A stretch of DNA of 64,000 bases. Source: Streptomyces sp. HUAS ZL42 (GTDB lineage: Bacteria; Actinomycetota; Actinomycetes; Streptomycetales; Streptomycetaceae). The notes beneath the pieces were generated by a model. It searched no databases and was not told the DNA's origin. It was given only the letters and a program-made list of their open reading frames with translations. This document shows positions 1 to 7,881 of this stretch, piece after piece. How positions within the stretch are numbered: the stretch's first letter is position 1; the number at the start of each line of letters is the position of its first letter. Location of the stretch: the NCBI RefSeq assembly GCF_040782645.1, contig NZ_CP160403.1:9397001-9461000 (forward strand). Reading direction: 5' to 3'. Made by a program: the position numbers and the translations under genes.

Positions 1-524
1 TGCAGGACGCCGGGCGCACCGACCACCCGCAGGTCGTGGAGGGCGTCGACGGGGCCCCGGACCGGCAGTCGTACGCCGGCCCGGCTGGCCCGCCAGAAGG
101 TGTGTGCCAGGCGGTCGAGCAGCGCCCAGAACCGGCGATGGTTCTCGCTGTCGCCGAGCTTCCGCAGCCGTTCGGCGTGCCAGGCGGCCCGGTCGCGATG
201 CAGTACGACCTGACGATCCGGCAGAAATGCTTTGTAGCCCGGCAGTTCCTGAGTATCCAACGGGCCGAGGCCCACGCTCTCGAGGAGTTCGCCACCGACG
301 CCTCCGGGCCCGAAGTCGACGAGCGTGGTTGCGCCCACGTCGAACGAGAACCCCCGCTTGCGGTAGTACCCGGCGCATCCGCCCGCGTGGCCGTGCGCCT
401 CCAGCACGACGGTCGACAGACCTGCTGCCTGCAACCTCAGCGCCGTGGCCATGCCGGCCATGCCGCCACCGATCACGGCGACGTCGATGCAACCGTCCGC
501 GTTCTGAACGCGTGTTCTGAACAT
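1..524 (-). CDS. FAD-dependent oxidoreductase, phytoene-desaturase-like (partial, runs off the left edge)
   Basis: Only the N-terminal ~174 residues are in the window. Residues 12-24 contain a dinucleotide-binding stretch (AVIGGGMAGMATAL), followed by an acidic residue at the end of the second strand (VVLEAHGHAGG) and the FSFDVGATTL segment, all typical of the CrtI/carotenoid-isomerase-like NAD(P)/FAD oxidoreductases. The substrate cannot be told from this fragment. The start ATG (524) is the only in-frame start after the SDR gene ends at 581, so the leader is at most 56 bp. That leader and the start codon are covered by two back-to-back palindromes (506-531), which suggests repression at the start site. 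Family is fairly sure; role is unknown. Confidence 0.8.
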   Translation of the reverse strand, partial: MFRTRVQNADGCIDVAVIGGGMAGMATALRLQAAGLSTVVLEAHGHAGGCAGYYRKRGFSFDVGATTLVDFGPGGVGGELLESVGLGPLDTQELPGYKAFLPDRQVVLHRDRAAWHAERLRKLGDSENHRRFWALLDRLAHTFWRASRAGVRLPVRGPVDALHDLRVVGAPGVL

Positions 525-531
525 GCGTTCA
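506..531. promoter_or_regulatory. Two adjacent palindromes overlapping the start of the FAD oxidoreductase gene
   Basis: GAACGCGTGTTC (506-517) and TGAACATGCGTTCA (518-531) are two near-perfect palindromes of the TGAAC-GTTCA type often bound by TetR-family regulators. TTCTGAAC is also repeated directly at 502-509 and 515-522, 13 bp apart. The ATG at 524 lies inside the second palindrome, so a bound protein would block both promoter escape and translation. The regulator is not identified. Confidence 0.5.
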
Positions 532-580
532 GAGTGGGCCGGTTCGTGCCGCGCGTCAATGGCGCGGGCGTGGGCGAAGG

Positions 581-1504
581 TCAGGCGGGAGTGGCAGGGA
601 CGTGGAAGTAGTGCCCCTTGCCGAGGTCTTCGAGGAGGCCGGGGTGGGTCGGCCGCCAGTCCAGCAGTTCGCGGGTCAGGGTGCTCGAGGCCGGGGCGTC
701 CAGGCCGAGGAACGCGCCGAGCCAGGTGAAGTGTTCGGCCGCAGCCTCGGGAGCCACGGAGGTCACCGGGACGTCGAGGTGACGTCCGATCACCTCGGCG
801 ATGTCGCGTGTCCGTACTCCCTCCTCCGCAACGCCGTGGAGTACTGATCCCGCCGGGGCCTTCTCGGCCGCCAGGCGGAACAGCCGTGCGGCGTCGAGGC
901 GGTGGACGGCCGGCCAGCGGTTGGCGCCGTCCCCGATGTGGCCGCTCACGCCCCTGGCTCGGGCGATGGCGACCAGGGTCGCCATGAAGCCGTTGTCCCC
1001 TTCGCCGTGGCAGGTCGGAGACAGTCGCACGACGGACGAGCGCACGCCGCGCGAGGCGAGTGCGAGCACCGCCTGGGCGGTGGCCGATCGGATGGATGCC
1101 GGTGAGCCGTCGATCGTGGGCATGTCCCTCTCGTTCGCCACACGCCCGGGCGCGAGGCCGACAACGCCGGAGGCGAGGACGAACGGGCGCTCCGTACCGG
1201 CGAGCGCGTCGCCGAAGGTGTCGACGGCGCGGCGATCGGCCTCGGCGGCGCCCTGGTAGTCGCCCGCGAAAGCGATGTCGTGCTTGAAGGCGAGGTGGAT
1301 CACGCCGTCCGACGCGGCGGCGGTGCTCCCAAGGACGTCGAGGTCGTCAACGCCGCCGCGGACCACCTCCACCCCGGCGGCGGTGAGGACGGCGGCGGAG
1401 GCGTCGGAGCGGGCGAGCCCGACAACCTGGTGGCCCGAGTCGATGAGCTCGGGAACGACGGCGGAACCGATCCAGCCGGACGCGCCGGTCACGAAGATGC
1501 GCAT
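581..1504 (-). CDS. SDR-family NAD(P)-dependent oxidoreductase/epimerase-like protein
   Basis: A 307-residue protein with a Rossmann nucleotide-binding motif at the N-terminus (TGASGWIG, residues 6-13). The arrangement is that of extended/atypical short-chain dehydrogenases that act on small carbonyl or sugar substrates in the cytoplasm. It is transcribed divergently from the TetR gene at 1590. The two starts are 85 bp apart and flank a long perfect inverted repeat, so this gene is probably the direct target of that regulator. The specific substrate cannot be inferred. Confidence 0.85.
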   Translation of the reverse strand: MRIFVTGASGWIGSAVVPELIDSGHQVVGLARSDASAAVLTAAGVEVVRGGVDDLDVLGSTAAASDGVIHLAFKHDIAFAGDYQGAAEADRRAVDTFGDALAGTERPFVLASGVVGLAPGRVANERDMPTIDGSPASIRSATAQAVLALASRGVRSSVVRLSPTCHGEGDNGFMATLVAIARARGVSGHIGDGANRWPAVHRLDAARLFRLAAEKAPAGSVLHGVAEEGVRTRDIAEVIGRHLDVPVTSVAPEAAAEHFTWLGAFLGLDAPASSTLTRELLDWRPTHPGLLEDLGKGHYFHVPATPA

Positions 1505-1522
1505 GGGAGGAACCCAAACTGT

Positions 1523-1575
1523 TGATGACAGTGACTGACATCGACCCTAGCAGTCGATGTCAGTCACTGTCATCA
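1523..1575. promoter_or_regulatory. 23-bp perfect inverted repeat between the divergent SDR and TetR genes (double operator)
   Basis: Positions 1523-1545 and 1553-1575 are perfect reverse complements of each other, separated by 7 nt (1546-1552). Each arm contains a 15-bp quasi-palindrome of the form TGWCAGTSACTGWCA (1526-1540 and 1558-1572). The structure therefore reads as two operators placed head to head, 32 bp (about three helical turns) apart. It sits 19 bp upstream of the SDR start and 14 bp upstream of the TetR start, which suggests cooperative autorepression by the TetR protein. Confidence 0.85.
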
Positions 1576-1589
1576 CGTAGGATCTGGGC

Positions 1590-2156
1590 ATGGGCAGATG
1601 GGAGCCGAACGCGCGCGGACGTCTGGCGGAAGCGGCGTTGGAGCTCTACAGCCGGCGGGGCTACGAGCAGACCACGGTGGCCGAGATCGCCAAACTGGCC
1701 GGCCTCACCGAACGGACCTTCTTCCGGCACTACGCCGACAAGCGCGAGGTGCTGTTCGACAGATCGAGTGCGTTGCAGGAACTGTTCGTGACCGCGGTCG
1801 CCGAGGCACCGGAATCCGCGGCGCCGATCGACGCGATTGCGGCGGGACTCGAGGCGGTCTCCGAAGCGTTCGCCGGCCGCCGCGAGTACTCCCGCCGGCG
1901 ACAGGCCGTCATCGTGGCGAACGCGGAACTCCAGGAGCGCGAGCTGATCAAGCTCGCCTCGATGTCAGCCGCGCTCGCCGAGGCCCTGCGCCGACGCGGC
2001 GTTGCGGAGCCGGCCGCGAGTCTGACCGCCGAGGCGGGAGTCGCCGTCTTCAAGGTCGGTTTCGAGCTGTGGCTCGCGACGTCGGAGGAACGCGAGATGT
2101 CGCAGCTGATGCGGGAATCCTTGGAGGAACTCAAGGCTGTGACCGCGAGCGGGTAG
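1590..2156 (+). CDS. TetR/AcrR-family transcriptional regulator
   Basis: A 188-residue protein with the standard N-terminal TetR helix-turn-helix (residues ~10-57, including TVAEIAKLAGLTERTFFRHY and then DKREVLF) and a variable C-terminal ligand domain. The start ATG follows an AGGATC ribosome-binding stretch. It is divergent from the SDR gene and separated from it by the 53-bp double operator, so it probably represses both genes until a small ligand, perhaps the SDR substrate, binds. Confidence 0.92.
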   Translation: MGRWEPNARGRLAEAALELYSRRGYEQTTVAEIAKLAGLTERTFFRHYADKREVLFDRSSALQELFVTAVAEAPESAAPIDAIAAGLEAVSEAFAGRREYSRRRQAVIVANAELQERELIKLASMSAALAEALRRRGVAEPAASLTAEAGVAVFKVGFELWLATSEEREMSQLMRESLEELKAVTASG

Positions 2157-2175
2157 GCCCGCGGACCGGAGAGCG

Positions 2176-2407
2176 TCATTCAACCCTGGCGTCGTACAAG
2201 TCGGCACCGTCGGGTATCCAGGCAAACGCCGCGGAGCGGCGAAAGCCACGCCGGACGGGCCGGGGATGCGGATCTCGCCGGTGCCGGCGCCGGCACGGCG
2301 GTTTCCTGGCCGGGGAGTGAACCACGGGTGAGATTCGTCGAGGGCTACTGGGCCAAGACGTCTTCGTCATCGGGGTAGCTGTACGTACTGAGGTCTTCGT
2401 AGAACAC
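2176..2407 (-). pseudogene. Decayed DUF7919-like gene remnant
   Basis: Reading leftward, three pieces in different frames resemble one Streptomyces hypothetical family. The first is an N-terminal FYEDLSTYSYPDDEDVLAQ that stops at 2345. The middle is GEIRIPGPSGVAFAAP (about 2240-2310). The third is a C-terminal AFAWIPDGADLYDARVE that stops at 2176. Internal sequence between them is missing, and stops and frameshifts separate them. The family assignment is from memory of conserved motifs and is tentative; that the region is a broken gene is better supported. Confidence 0.45.
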
Positions 2408-2496
2408 CGGCCCAAGGTGCCCTCAGTGATAAAGGGTGCACACGCGGACTGCGGTGGCAGATCCTCCGGTCAGCGCGCGCCCGCGGTCCGCTCAGG

Positions 2497-2811
2497 TCAT
2501 CTCGTCGGTGTCCGGATGACGGCGATCCCTCCATCGAGGTCTATCGTCGTCCGGTTCGGCGGCGCCCCGTCCTCTTCGTCGTCGCGCATGACCAGGGCCG
2601 ACTGCCGTTCCCTGAGTTCGTTCTGCTTCCCCGGTGAGAAGCTCGCGTGGAGCTGCTCAAAACCGGTCGCCGATATCTGGCCCTGCCGGACGCTGTTCCG
2701 CCAGGGCAACAGGCCGGCCCGGCCGGCACGGAGAAGCAGTTGATCTGTGAAGGCCACGACGGTCAGCAGGATGACCAGTCCGGGCAGGGTCATGAAGACG
2801 GCGAATTCCAT
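2497..2811 (-). CDS. Small membrane protein, DUF6191-like
   Basis: A 104-residue protein with one N-terminal hydrophobic segment (VFMTLPGLVILLTVVAF, residues ~5-21). A polar, charged cytoplasmic-type tail follows, containing the conserved GRAGLLPWRNSVRQGQIS and FSPGKQNEL blocks typical of a Streptomyces-wide family of unknown function. It appears intact. It is convergent with nothing and divergent from the methyltransferase at 2938. Function is unknown. Confidence 0.75.
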   Translation of the reverse strand: MEFAVFMTLPGLVILLTVVAFTDQLLLRAGRAGLLPWRNSVRQGQISATGFEQLHASFSPGKQNELRERQSALVMRDDEEDGAPPNRTTIDLDGGIAVIRTPTR

Positions 2812-2937
2812 GACCCAAGTATCCGGGACGAGTTGTGACCACGCTTCCGTGATGTCGACGGCCGGAGGAGGCGCGGGCCGCGATCAGGCCTGGCGCGGAG
2901 TGTCCCGCTGTATCGGCTTCTCCGCATACTGTGGGCC

Positions 2938-3681
2938 ATGGCCATCTATGACACGCTCGGCGCGACATACGGCCGGACACGGCAGCCGGATCCGCGGATC
3001 GCCGCACAGATTCACGCCGCTCTCGGGAACGCCGCGGACGTGATCAACGTAGGAGCGGGCACTGGTTCCTACGAGCCGCCGCGGACCGTCCTGGCCGTCG
3101 AGCCCAGCCAGGTCATGCTCGCCCAGCGCGCACCCCGCTCCGCACCGGCCGTGTGCGCGCTCGCCGAACACCTTCCGCTGCGCGACAACGCTGCCGACAC
3201 CGTCATGGCCCTGCTGACCGTCCACCACTGGACCGACCTCGCGGCCGGAATCGCCGAACTCCGCCGGGTCGCCCGCCGCCGCATCCTCATCCTGACCTGG
3301 GACCAGCAGATCTTCCGAGAGCGGTTCTGGCTCGTACGCGAGTACCTTCCGCAGGCCGCCGCCTTCGACGACACCCGTGCCGTCCCGATCGACCGGCTGG
3401 TCTCTCTGCTCGGCGGGGCGCGTCAGGAGCCGGTCCACGTCCCGCACGACTGCACGGACGGGTTCGGCGCAGCGTACTGGCGCCGTCCCCACGCCTACCT
3501 CGACCCACAGGTGCGCGCCGGGATTTCCATGCTCGCCCAGACCGGGGAAGAAGCCCTCGCGCCCGGCCTGGCAACGCTCGCCGATGACCTGGCGACCGGC
3601 CGCTGGCACAACCGCCACGCCGACCTGATCGCTCTCGACACCATCGACGTCGGCTATCGGCTTCTGGTGACTGACTCCTGA
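2938..3681 (+). CDS. Class I SAM-dependent methyltransferase
   Basis: A 247-residue protein with motif I (INVGAGTGSY, residues 36-45), an acidic motif-II residue (AVEPSQ) and a motif-IV-like block (ADTVMALLTVHHW), as in UbiE-like small-molecule methyltransferases. The acceptor is unknown. Its last ~50 bp plus ~30 bp of 3' flank recur in diverged form at 13747-13823, at the far side of the 10-kb cassette that starts just downstream. Confidence 0.88.
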   Translation: MAIYDTLGATYGRTRQPDPRIAAQIHAALGNAADVINVGAGTGSYEPPRTVLAVEPSQVMLAQRAPRSAPAVCALAEHLPLRDNAADTVMALLTVHHWTDLAAGIAELRRVARRRILILTWDQQIFRERFWLVREYLPQAAAFDDTRAVPIDRLVSLLGGARQEPVHVPHDCTDGFGAAYWRRPHAYLDPQVRAGISMLAQTGEEALAPGLATLADDLATGRWHNRHADLIALDTIDVGYRLLVTDS

Positions 3682-3779
3682 CAAATGCCCGGTATTGGGG
3701 CGGGACACGTACCAGACGGGGGAGTGGAACCCCTGTCCTGCTGGAAGAGCTCCACAACCCGTCAGCGGCATCGGACGAC

Positions 3780-5402
3780 TCACTTGACGAACAGGTCGCG
3801 GACGATGAACGAGTACTCGCCAGGGCGGCGATCGCCGACGTCCAACGTGTCCTGTGTGTAGTCCGTCGGCGTACCGGTGAAGTCCGGACCCGGGTAGACG
3901 CTGAGCATCATGCCGTCGGGAATGTGCGCCGACCTGATGGCGAACTGGGGTGCCGCCTGCCTGCCGTCGGCGGCCGAGAAGATCCAGGACGGACCGTCCC
4001 ACGTGTCGAGGTTCGGCAGCTGAACCACGACCACTTCCGTGGTGCGCGGCGGTGCTTCCCCCTCGCCGTAGACGATCAGAGAGCTGGTCTTCCTGTTCCA
4101 GCTGTTGAGGTCCGGCGTGCTTTCGTGGACGTCGATGAACTGCCCCTGGAAGTGGAAGTGCTCGTAGAGCCGGACGACCAGCTGGGCTGGTACGTACACG
4201 GACTGGATGGCGTCGTTGCCGATGGTGATGGCGCCGTCCGCGTCGTCGTACCGACCGCGCCGTAGCATCTGCGATGCGCCTTTGTACTCCGGCTCGCTGT
4301 AGACGGTCACAGGGCCGGGTTTCGGCTTCGGGTACACCGCCGGGAGTGTGGCGAGCGGGTACGTGCGCCCCTGCGCCGCCGCGTATTCCGCCGGGCGCAC
4401 CGCGTCCTTCGGGTGGTCGATGGCGGCGCTGGCGCACTCCGCGACCGTGTCCAGGTCCCGTTGCGTGTCGGCAGCGGCCTGGTTCGCCTGGGCCGGCGTG
4501 AACGAGCGCGCCCATTCGTAGTGGTCGGGATGCTTGGCCCACCAGTCGAGCAGGTTGTACTGGTCCATCAGGGCCAGCCGTTGGTCCGCGCAGAGCTTCA
4601 GCACGTCCTGCGCATGGGCGATGTCCGCCTCGTTGGGGGGCAGCGGGCCCTCCGCGATGGACAGTGGCGAGAGCGTCCACTGGTACGGGCGGGAGTAGCG
4701 GGCCGGGTCGTCCTGCATCGCCTGCATCCACTTGTTCGCCGCGGCCAGCAGGAGCGTTGGATCGTCGGGCCGCTCGAGCTGGATGGCCGGCCCGCCCTCG
4801 CTGTACACGGTGCAGTAGATCCTGCTGTTGTGCCTCTCGGTGACCTGTTTGAAGGCCGTGGTGGCGGAGGCGGAGAAGAAGCCGTACGAGCCGCGGAGTT
4901 CCCCTTCGATGGAGGTGGCCTCGGACTCGTCGAACGTTTCGACCTGCATGAGGCCGACGAACAGGCCGCCTCGGCGGCAGGCGCGGGCGAACATTTCTCC
5001 ATAGCGCTGCTTGAACAGGTCGGGCCGGTCGGCCACGCCTGCGGCGTTCGGCGTCAGGACACACTCTTGGATGCTCAGGTCCGCCTGGTGCACGGTCGCC
5101 GTGATCGTCATGAACAGTGAGGCGGAATGGACGCTCGCCTGCTGGGTGAAGGCGAAGCGGCCCGAGACGCCGGCGCCGAAGGCTCCGTACGACGCGTCGA
5201 CGCCGATGCCCAGCTTGGTTTGGAGGTCTTCCGTCGTGGTCACCCGCGCGACCTTGAAGAAGTGATCGGCGCCGGTGGCCTCGATGACGGTGGTCGTGGT
5301 GGGCGTGACAGCGAGGTTCATCACGGTCCCGGACAGCACGTCCACGCCGACGCCGAAGTTGTACGCCGCCTTGTGCGGTACGTCGAGTTGTTGTTGTGTC
5401 AT
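3780..5402 (-). CDS. Possible pore-forming protein (MACPF-like N-terminal region) with C-terminal beta/gamma-crystallin domain
   Basis: A 540-residue protein. Residues ~10-240 are rich in Ser/Thr/Gly beta-strand-like sequence and contain an RYGEMFARACRRGGLFVG block followed by SIEGELRGSYGFFSASA, which resembles the core of MACPF/perforin-like domains; this is a weak, memory-based match. Residues ~363-446 form a clear beta/gamma-crystallin domain (VTVYSEPEYKG, then VVRLYEHFHFQGQF), and a second crystallin-like half lies near residues 500-535. There is no signal peptide or membrane helix. It is the last gene of a five-gene leftward block (8652 to 3780), 10 nt after the M23-like gene. A role in membrane attack or adhesion is inference. 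Confidence 0.6.
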   Translation of the reverse strand: MTQQQLDVPHKAAYNFGVGVDVLSGTVMNLAVTPTTTTVIEATGADHFFKVARVTTTEDLQTKLGIGVDASYGAFGAGVSGRFAFTQQASVHSASLFMTITATVHQADLSIQECVLTPNAAGVADRPDLFKQRYGEMFARACRRGGLFVGLMQVETFDESEATSIEGELRGSYGFFSASATTAFKQVTERHNSRIYCTVYSEGGPAIQLERPDDPTLLLAAANKWMQAMQDDPARYSRPYQWTLSPLSIAEGPLPPNEADIAHAQDVLKLCADQRLALMDQYNLLDWWAKHPDHYEWARSFTPAQANQAAADTQRDLDTVAECASAAIDHPKDAVRPAEYAAAQGRTYPLATLPAVYPKPKPGPVTVYSEPEYKGASQMLRRGRYDDADGAITIGNDAIQSVYVPAQLVVRLYEHFHFQGQFIDVHESTPDLNSWNRKTSSLIVYGEGEAPPRTTEVVVVQLPNLDTWDGPSWIFSAADGRQAAPQFAIRSAHIPDGMMLSVYPGPDFTGTPTDYTQDTLDVGDRRPGEYSFIVRDLFVK

Positions 5403-5412
5403 GGCTGTCTGC

Positions 5413-5952
5413 CTAGGGAGTTTGTGGCGTCGGGGCGGAGCCGTCCTGCTGGAAGGTGACCGGGACGACGGTTCCGGGTTCTGTTCCCTCCAGGTCGAGG
5501 AAGAACCGATAGAGGTCCACGCCCTGGTACTGCCCGCCCGGGAGGCCGCCGACGATCTCGACCACGGCGTGATGGAGGTGCGGTGAGATCCCGTCGTGGG
5601 AAACGACCGTGCCGAGCAGATCGCCGCGCGTGACCACGGAACCGACGCCGAGTTCGGCCGGTGTGTCGGTGATGTGGGTGTAGAAGGCGCCCATCCCGTC
5701 GTTCGGCGCGCGCATGAAGATCTGCGCACCGTAGACCTTGCCCGAATCGGCTGCCGGGTCGTGCGGCTGAAACCTCGTGACGTGGGCGTCGAAGGCCGCG
5801 TACACCGGCGTGCCCTCATCCGCCCCTATGTCCATGCCGTATTGGATGTACCAGTTCGGCCCCACGTGGCCGCCTTGGTTCGGACCCCCGAGGCCGTGCC
5901 GGAATCCGGCCGGGTCGACGGGAGCTGACATTTCGATGTCGAATGCGTCCAT
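5413..5952 (-). CDS. M23 (LytM)-like peptidase domain protein, probably altered active site
   Basis: A 179-residue protein with the M23 fold signatures: YGMDIGADEGTPVYAA near residues 38-52, a central YTH, and the C-terminal SPHLHHAVVEI that matches the HxH zinc motif. The first zinc-ligand histidine of HxGxD is replaced by glutamine (Q37-Y-G-M-D41), so catalysis is doubtful. No signal peptide is present. A good ribosome-binding site (AAGGGAAC) precedes the ATG, and the gene lies 12 nt after its upstream neighbour. M23 proteins normally cleave peptidoglycan cross-bridges; here the domain may only bind, or act as an effector. Confidence 0.7.
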   Translation of the reverse strand: MDAFDIEMSAPVDPAGFRHGLGGPNQGGHVGPNWYIQYGMDIGADEGTPVYAAFDAHVTRFQPHDPAADSGKVYGAQIFMRAPNDGMGAFYTHITDTPAELGVGSVVTRGDLLGTVVSHDGISPHLHHAVVEIVGGLPGGQYQGVDLYRFFLDLEGTEPGTVVPVTFQQDGSAPTPQTP

Positions 5953-5964
5953 GATGAGTTCCCT

Positions 5965-6579
5965 TCATGGAAGGAGCGCTGTGATCTCTTCCGGCAGCTC
6001 GGGTGAGTCGTAGGCGAGGGTTTCGCCGGGAATCACCCCTTCGATCTGCATGATCTTGTTCTGCATCACCAGCATCTGGTCGTCGTCCAGCTCCTGGATG
6101 GTCGTCGACTCGGGCACGCCCGTTGCGGCCGCCACGTCCTGTGCGTAGCGGACCGGGTCGTTGCCGTCCGATGCGGGGGCGTAGATCCGGAACGCGTCCG
6201 TGATGGAGTGGCTCGCGTACTTCGGGCTCCGCAGCAGTTGTGCGATCGCGTCGAAGCCGGCCTCCCAGCTGGGGAAGATCAGGAAATGGTGCCAGTTGAA
6301 CTTGTTCGGGAACTGTCCGAAATCGGGCCCGCCGGGCACGCCCGTGATGTTTCCCGGGTTGTTGTTGAGCCAGGCGTGGCTTCCCGGGTGGTTGCGCATG
6401 TGCGGCCGGCCGCGGGCGACTTCGTTCTCGTAGATGACGAAGTTGAAGATTTCCTTGCCGTGCCCGAGGTAGTCGGTCGGTCCCTGGAATCCGGGAAACC
6501 ACGAGGACTGAGGGATGCTCAGTTCTTGTGAAATGTTGCCGTTCCAGTACCAGACATGGTCGCCCGGTTCGAGTGTCAT
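5965..6579 (-). CDS. Phage structural-lysozyme-like protein
   Basis: About 204 residues from the ATG at 6579; a GTG at 6588 is an alternative start. The NNNPGNITG motif, then FPSWEAGFDAIAQLL, AFRIYAPASDGNDP and VRYAQDVAAATGVP, follow the order seen in phage P5-type structural lysozymes and related muramidase-like proteins. No signal peptide is visible. It sits inside the five-gene leftward block with a 12-nt gap to the next gene. Its company (an M23-like and an LGFP protein) supports action on cell walls, but enzyme activity is inferred only. Confidence 0.65.
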   Translation of the reverse strand: MTLEPGDHVWYWNGNISQELSIPQSSWFPGFQGPTDYLGHGKEIFNFVIYENEVARGRPHMRNHPGSHAWLNNNPGNITGVPGGPDFGQFPNKFNWHHFLIFPSWEAGFDAIAQLLRSPKYASHSITDAFRIYAPASDGNDPVRYAQDVAAATGVPESTTIQELDDDQMLVMQNKIMQIEGVIPGETLAYDSPELPEEITALLP

Positions 6580-6696
6580 GGTTCGCACCTGTCTTTCTCT
6601 TTTCGGAGGATCCGACTGGGTGCCGGTTCTGCGCTGCCACCGCCGCGGTGCCGGCAGCCCGGCACCGCGGGGCGTGCACGGGGCTGAATCTGGGAT

Positions 6697-7800
6697 TCAG
6701 ACCCGGACGATGTCGAAGTACGCCTTGTACGAGGCCTCGCCGTCGCTGATGAGCGGCGTGGCGATGTGGTAGCGGATGTCCCGTTCGGCTTGCAGGCCGG
6801 CACCCGCCAGGGTGCACAGCTGCTTGGCGCTGATCTGCACGGCGACGGTGCCAAGGTTGTCGTCGCCGGTCCCCAGCAGTCCGTTGATCGCGTTGGCGAG
6901 CATGGGGACGAGTGCGGCGAGTGCAGGCGCAAGGGCTGCCGCCAGGGGAGCCCCGACCCCGGTGGCCGCGATGGCTCCTCCGACTGCGCTTGCCGCCCCC
7001 GCGACTCCCTTGGTGACGAGGTCCTTGTACACGTCGGGGTCGCCCTCGTCGTGCTCCATCCCGGTGACGGAGAGGGCGAGGCCCCACGGACGGCCGCGGT
7101 AGACCTCCGCTCCGGCGTCGGGAAAGGATCCGCCGGCGTCGACGTCGTCGTACACCTGGGTCCGGAAGGTCGGTATCTGCAGGCCAGGTCCGACACCGCC
7201 GACGATGAAATAGGGCTCGTCGGATCCGGATCCTTCGTCGGTTTCGCCGAAGCAGTTCATGCCGCGGTAGCGGACCGCCACGTCACCGAGGTCGAGGGCG
7301 CCCGCGTCCGGCCACCAGTACATGCCGCCGTGCTCGAAGGTGGCCAGCCGGCCGCCCTCCGGGATGTCCGTCTCGCCGCTGGTGGGGTAGCCCAGCCACC
7401 CCGTTTCCCAGCCGAGCTGGCTCCACCTGCCGCGGATGGCGCCGAACACCTCGTGCGCGCCGGTTTGCGGGGTCCAGTAGACGGAGGCCTCGGGGCGGCC
7501 GGGCAGCTGCATCGTGCGGTAGTGGTTGAAGCGGCCGCGGCCGTCGGGGCATCCGAGCTCGTCCGTGAGCAGATAGCCCCACTGCTCGCGGCCGATCTCC
7601 TTCCATCGTGCGCAGATGGCGCCCCACGTGGCGAAAGCCCCGAGCTCCGGGTGCCATGAGATGACCCCGCCCGCGAACTCCTGAGCGCGACCGACGCCGT
7701 CGAAGGTGGCGCGCTCGATGTCGAGAGGCTCACCGACCACGGAGCCCGGTCCGCCCAGGGCGAGCCATTTGTCTCGGATGGCGCCGATGACTTCGGGCAT
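6697..7800 (-). CDS. LGFP-repeat cell-wall-associated protein with a hydrophobic C-terminal segment
   Basis: A 367-residue protein. The N-terminal half has three to four LGFP repeats (for example IRDKWLALGGPGSVVGEP and, later, GWLGYPTSGETDIPEGG), which in actinobacteria are associated with cell-envelope attachment. The C-terminal half has a Gly/Ala-rich hydrophobic stretch around residues 270-310 (AGAASAVGGAIAATG onward to NAINGLLG) that could insert into a membrane. No N-terminal signal peptide is present. A strong AAGGAGGAG ribosome-binding site precedes the ATG. The combination of wall-binding repeats and a hydrophobic tail fits a targeting or toxin-like component, which is inference. Confidence 0.75.
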   Translation of the reverse strand: MPEVIGAIRDKWLALGGPGSVVGEPLDIERATFDGVGRAQEFAGGVISWHPELGAFATWGAICARWKEIGREQWGYLLTDELGCPDGRGRFNHYRTMQLPGRPEASVYWTPQTGAHEVFGAIRGRWSQLGWETGWLGYPTSGETDIPEGGRLATFEHGGMYWWPDAGALDLGDVAVRYRGMNCFGETDEGSGSDEPYFIVGGVGPGLQIPTFRTQVYDDVDAGGSFPDAGAEVYRGRPWGLALSVTGMEHDEGDPDVYKDLVTKGVAGAASAVGGAIAATGVGAPLAAALAPALAALVPMLANAINGLLGTGDDNLGTVAVQISAKQLCTLAGAGLQAERDIRYHIATPLISDGEASYKAYFDIVRV

Positions 7801-7881
7801 GATCTCCTCCTTGTTTCGAAGTCCTGCAAGGTCGTGTTGGGGTGTGGCCGTTTTGCTGCCGGCGTGTCCCGCGGCGCACGG

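Noticed and set aside
36..611. Rightward ORF of 191 codons over the left edge
   Set aside because: It is antisense to the FAD oxidoreductase, whose dinucleotide-binding motif is unmistakable; the rightward translation is Arg/Pro/Gly-rich without any motif.
2884..5064. Leftward 726-codon ORF across the methyltransferase and crystallin genes
   Set aside because: It runs antisense to the methyltransferase and out of frame with the crystallin protein; its composition is that of high-GC antisense sequence.
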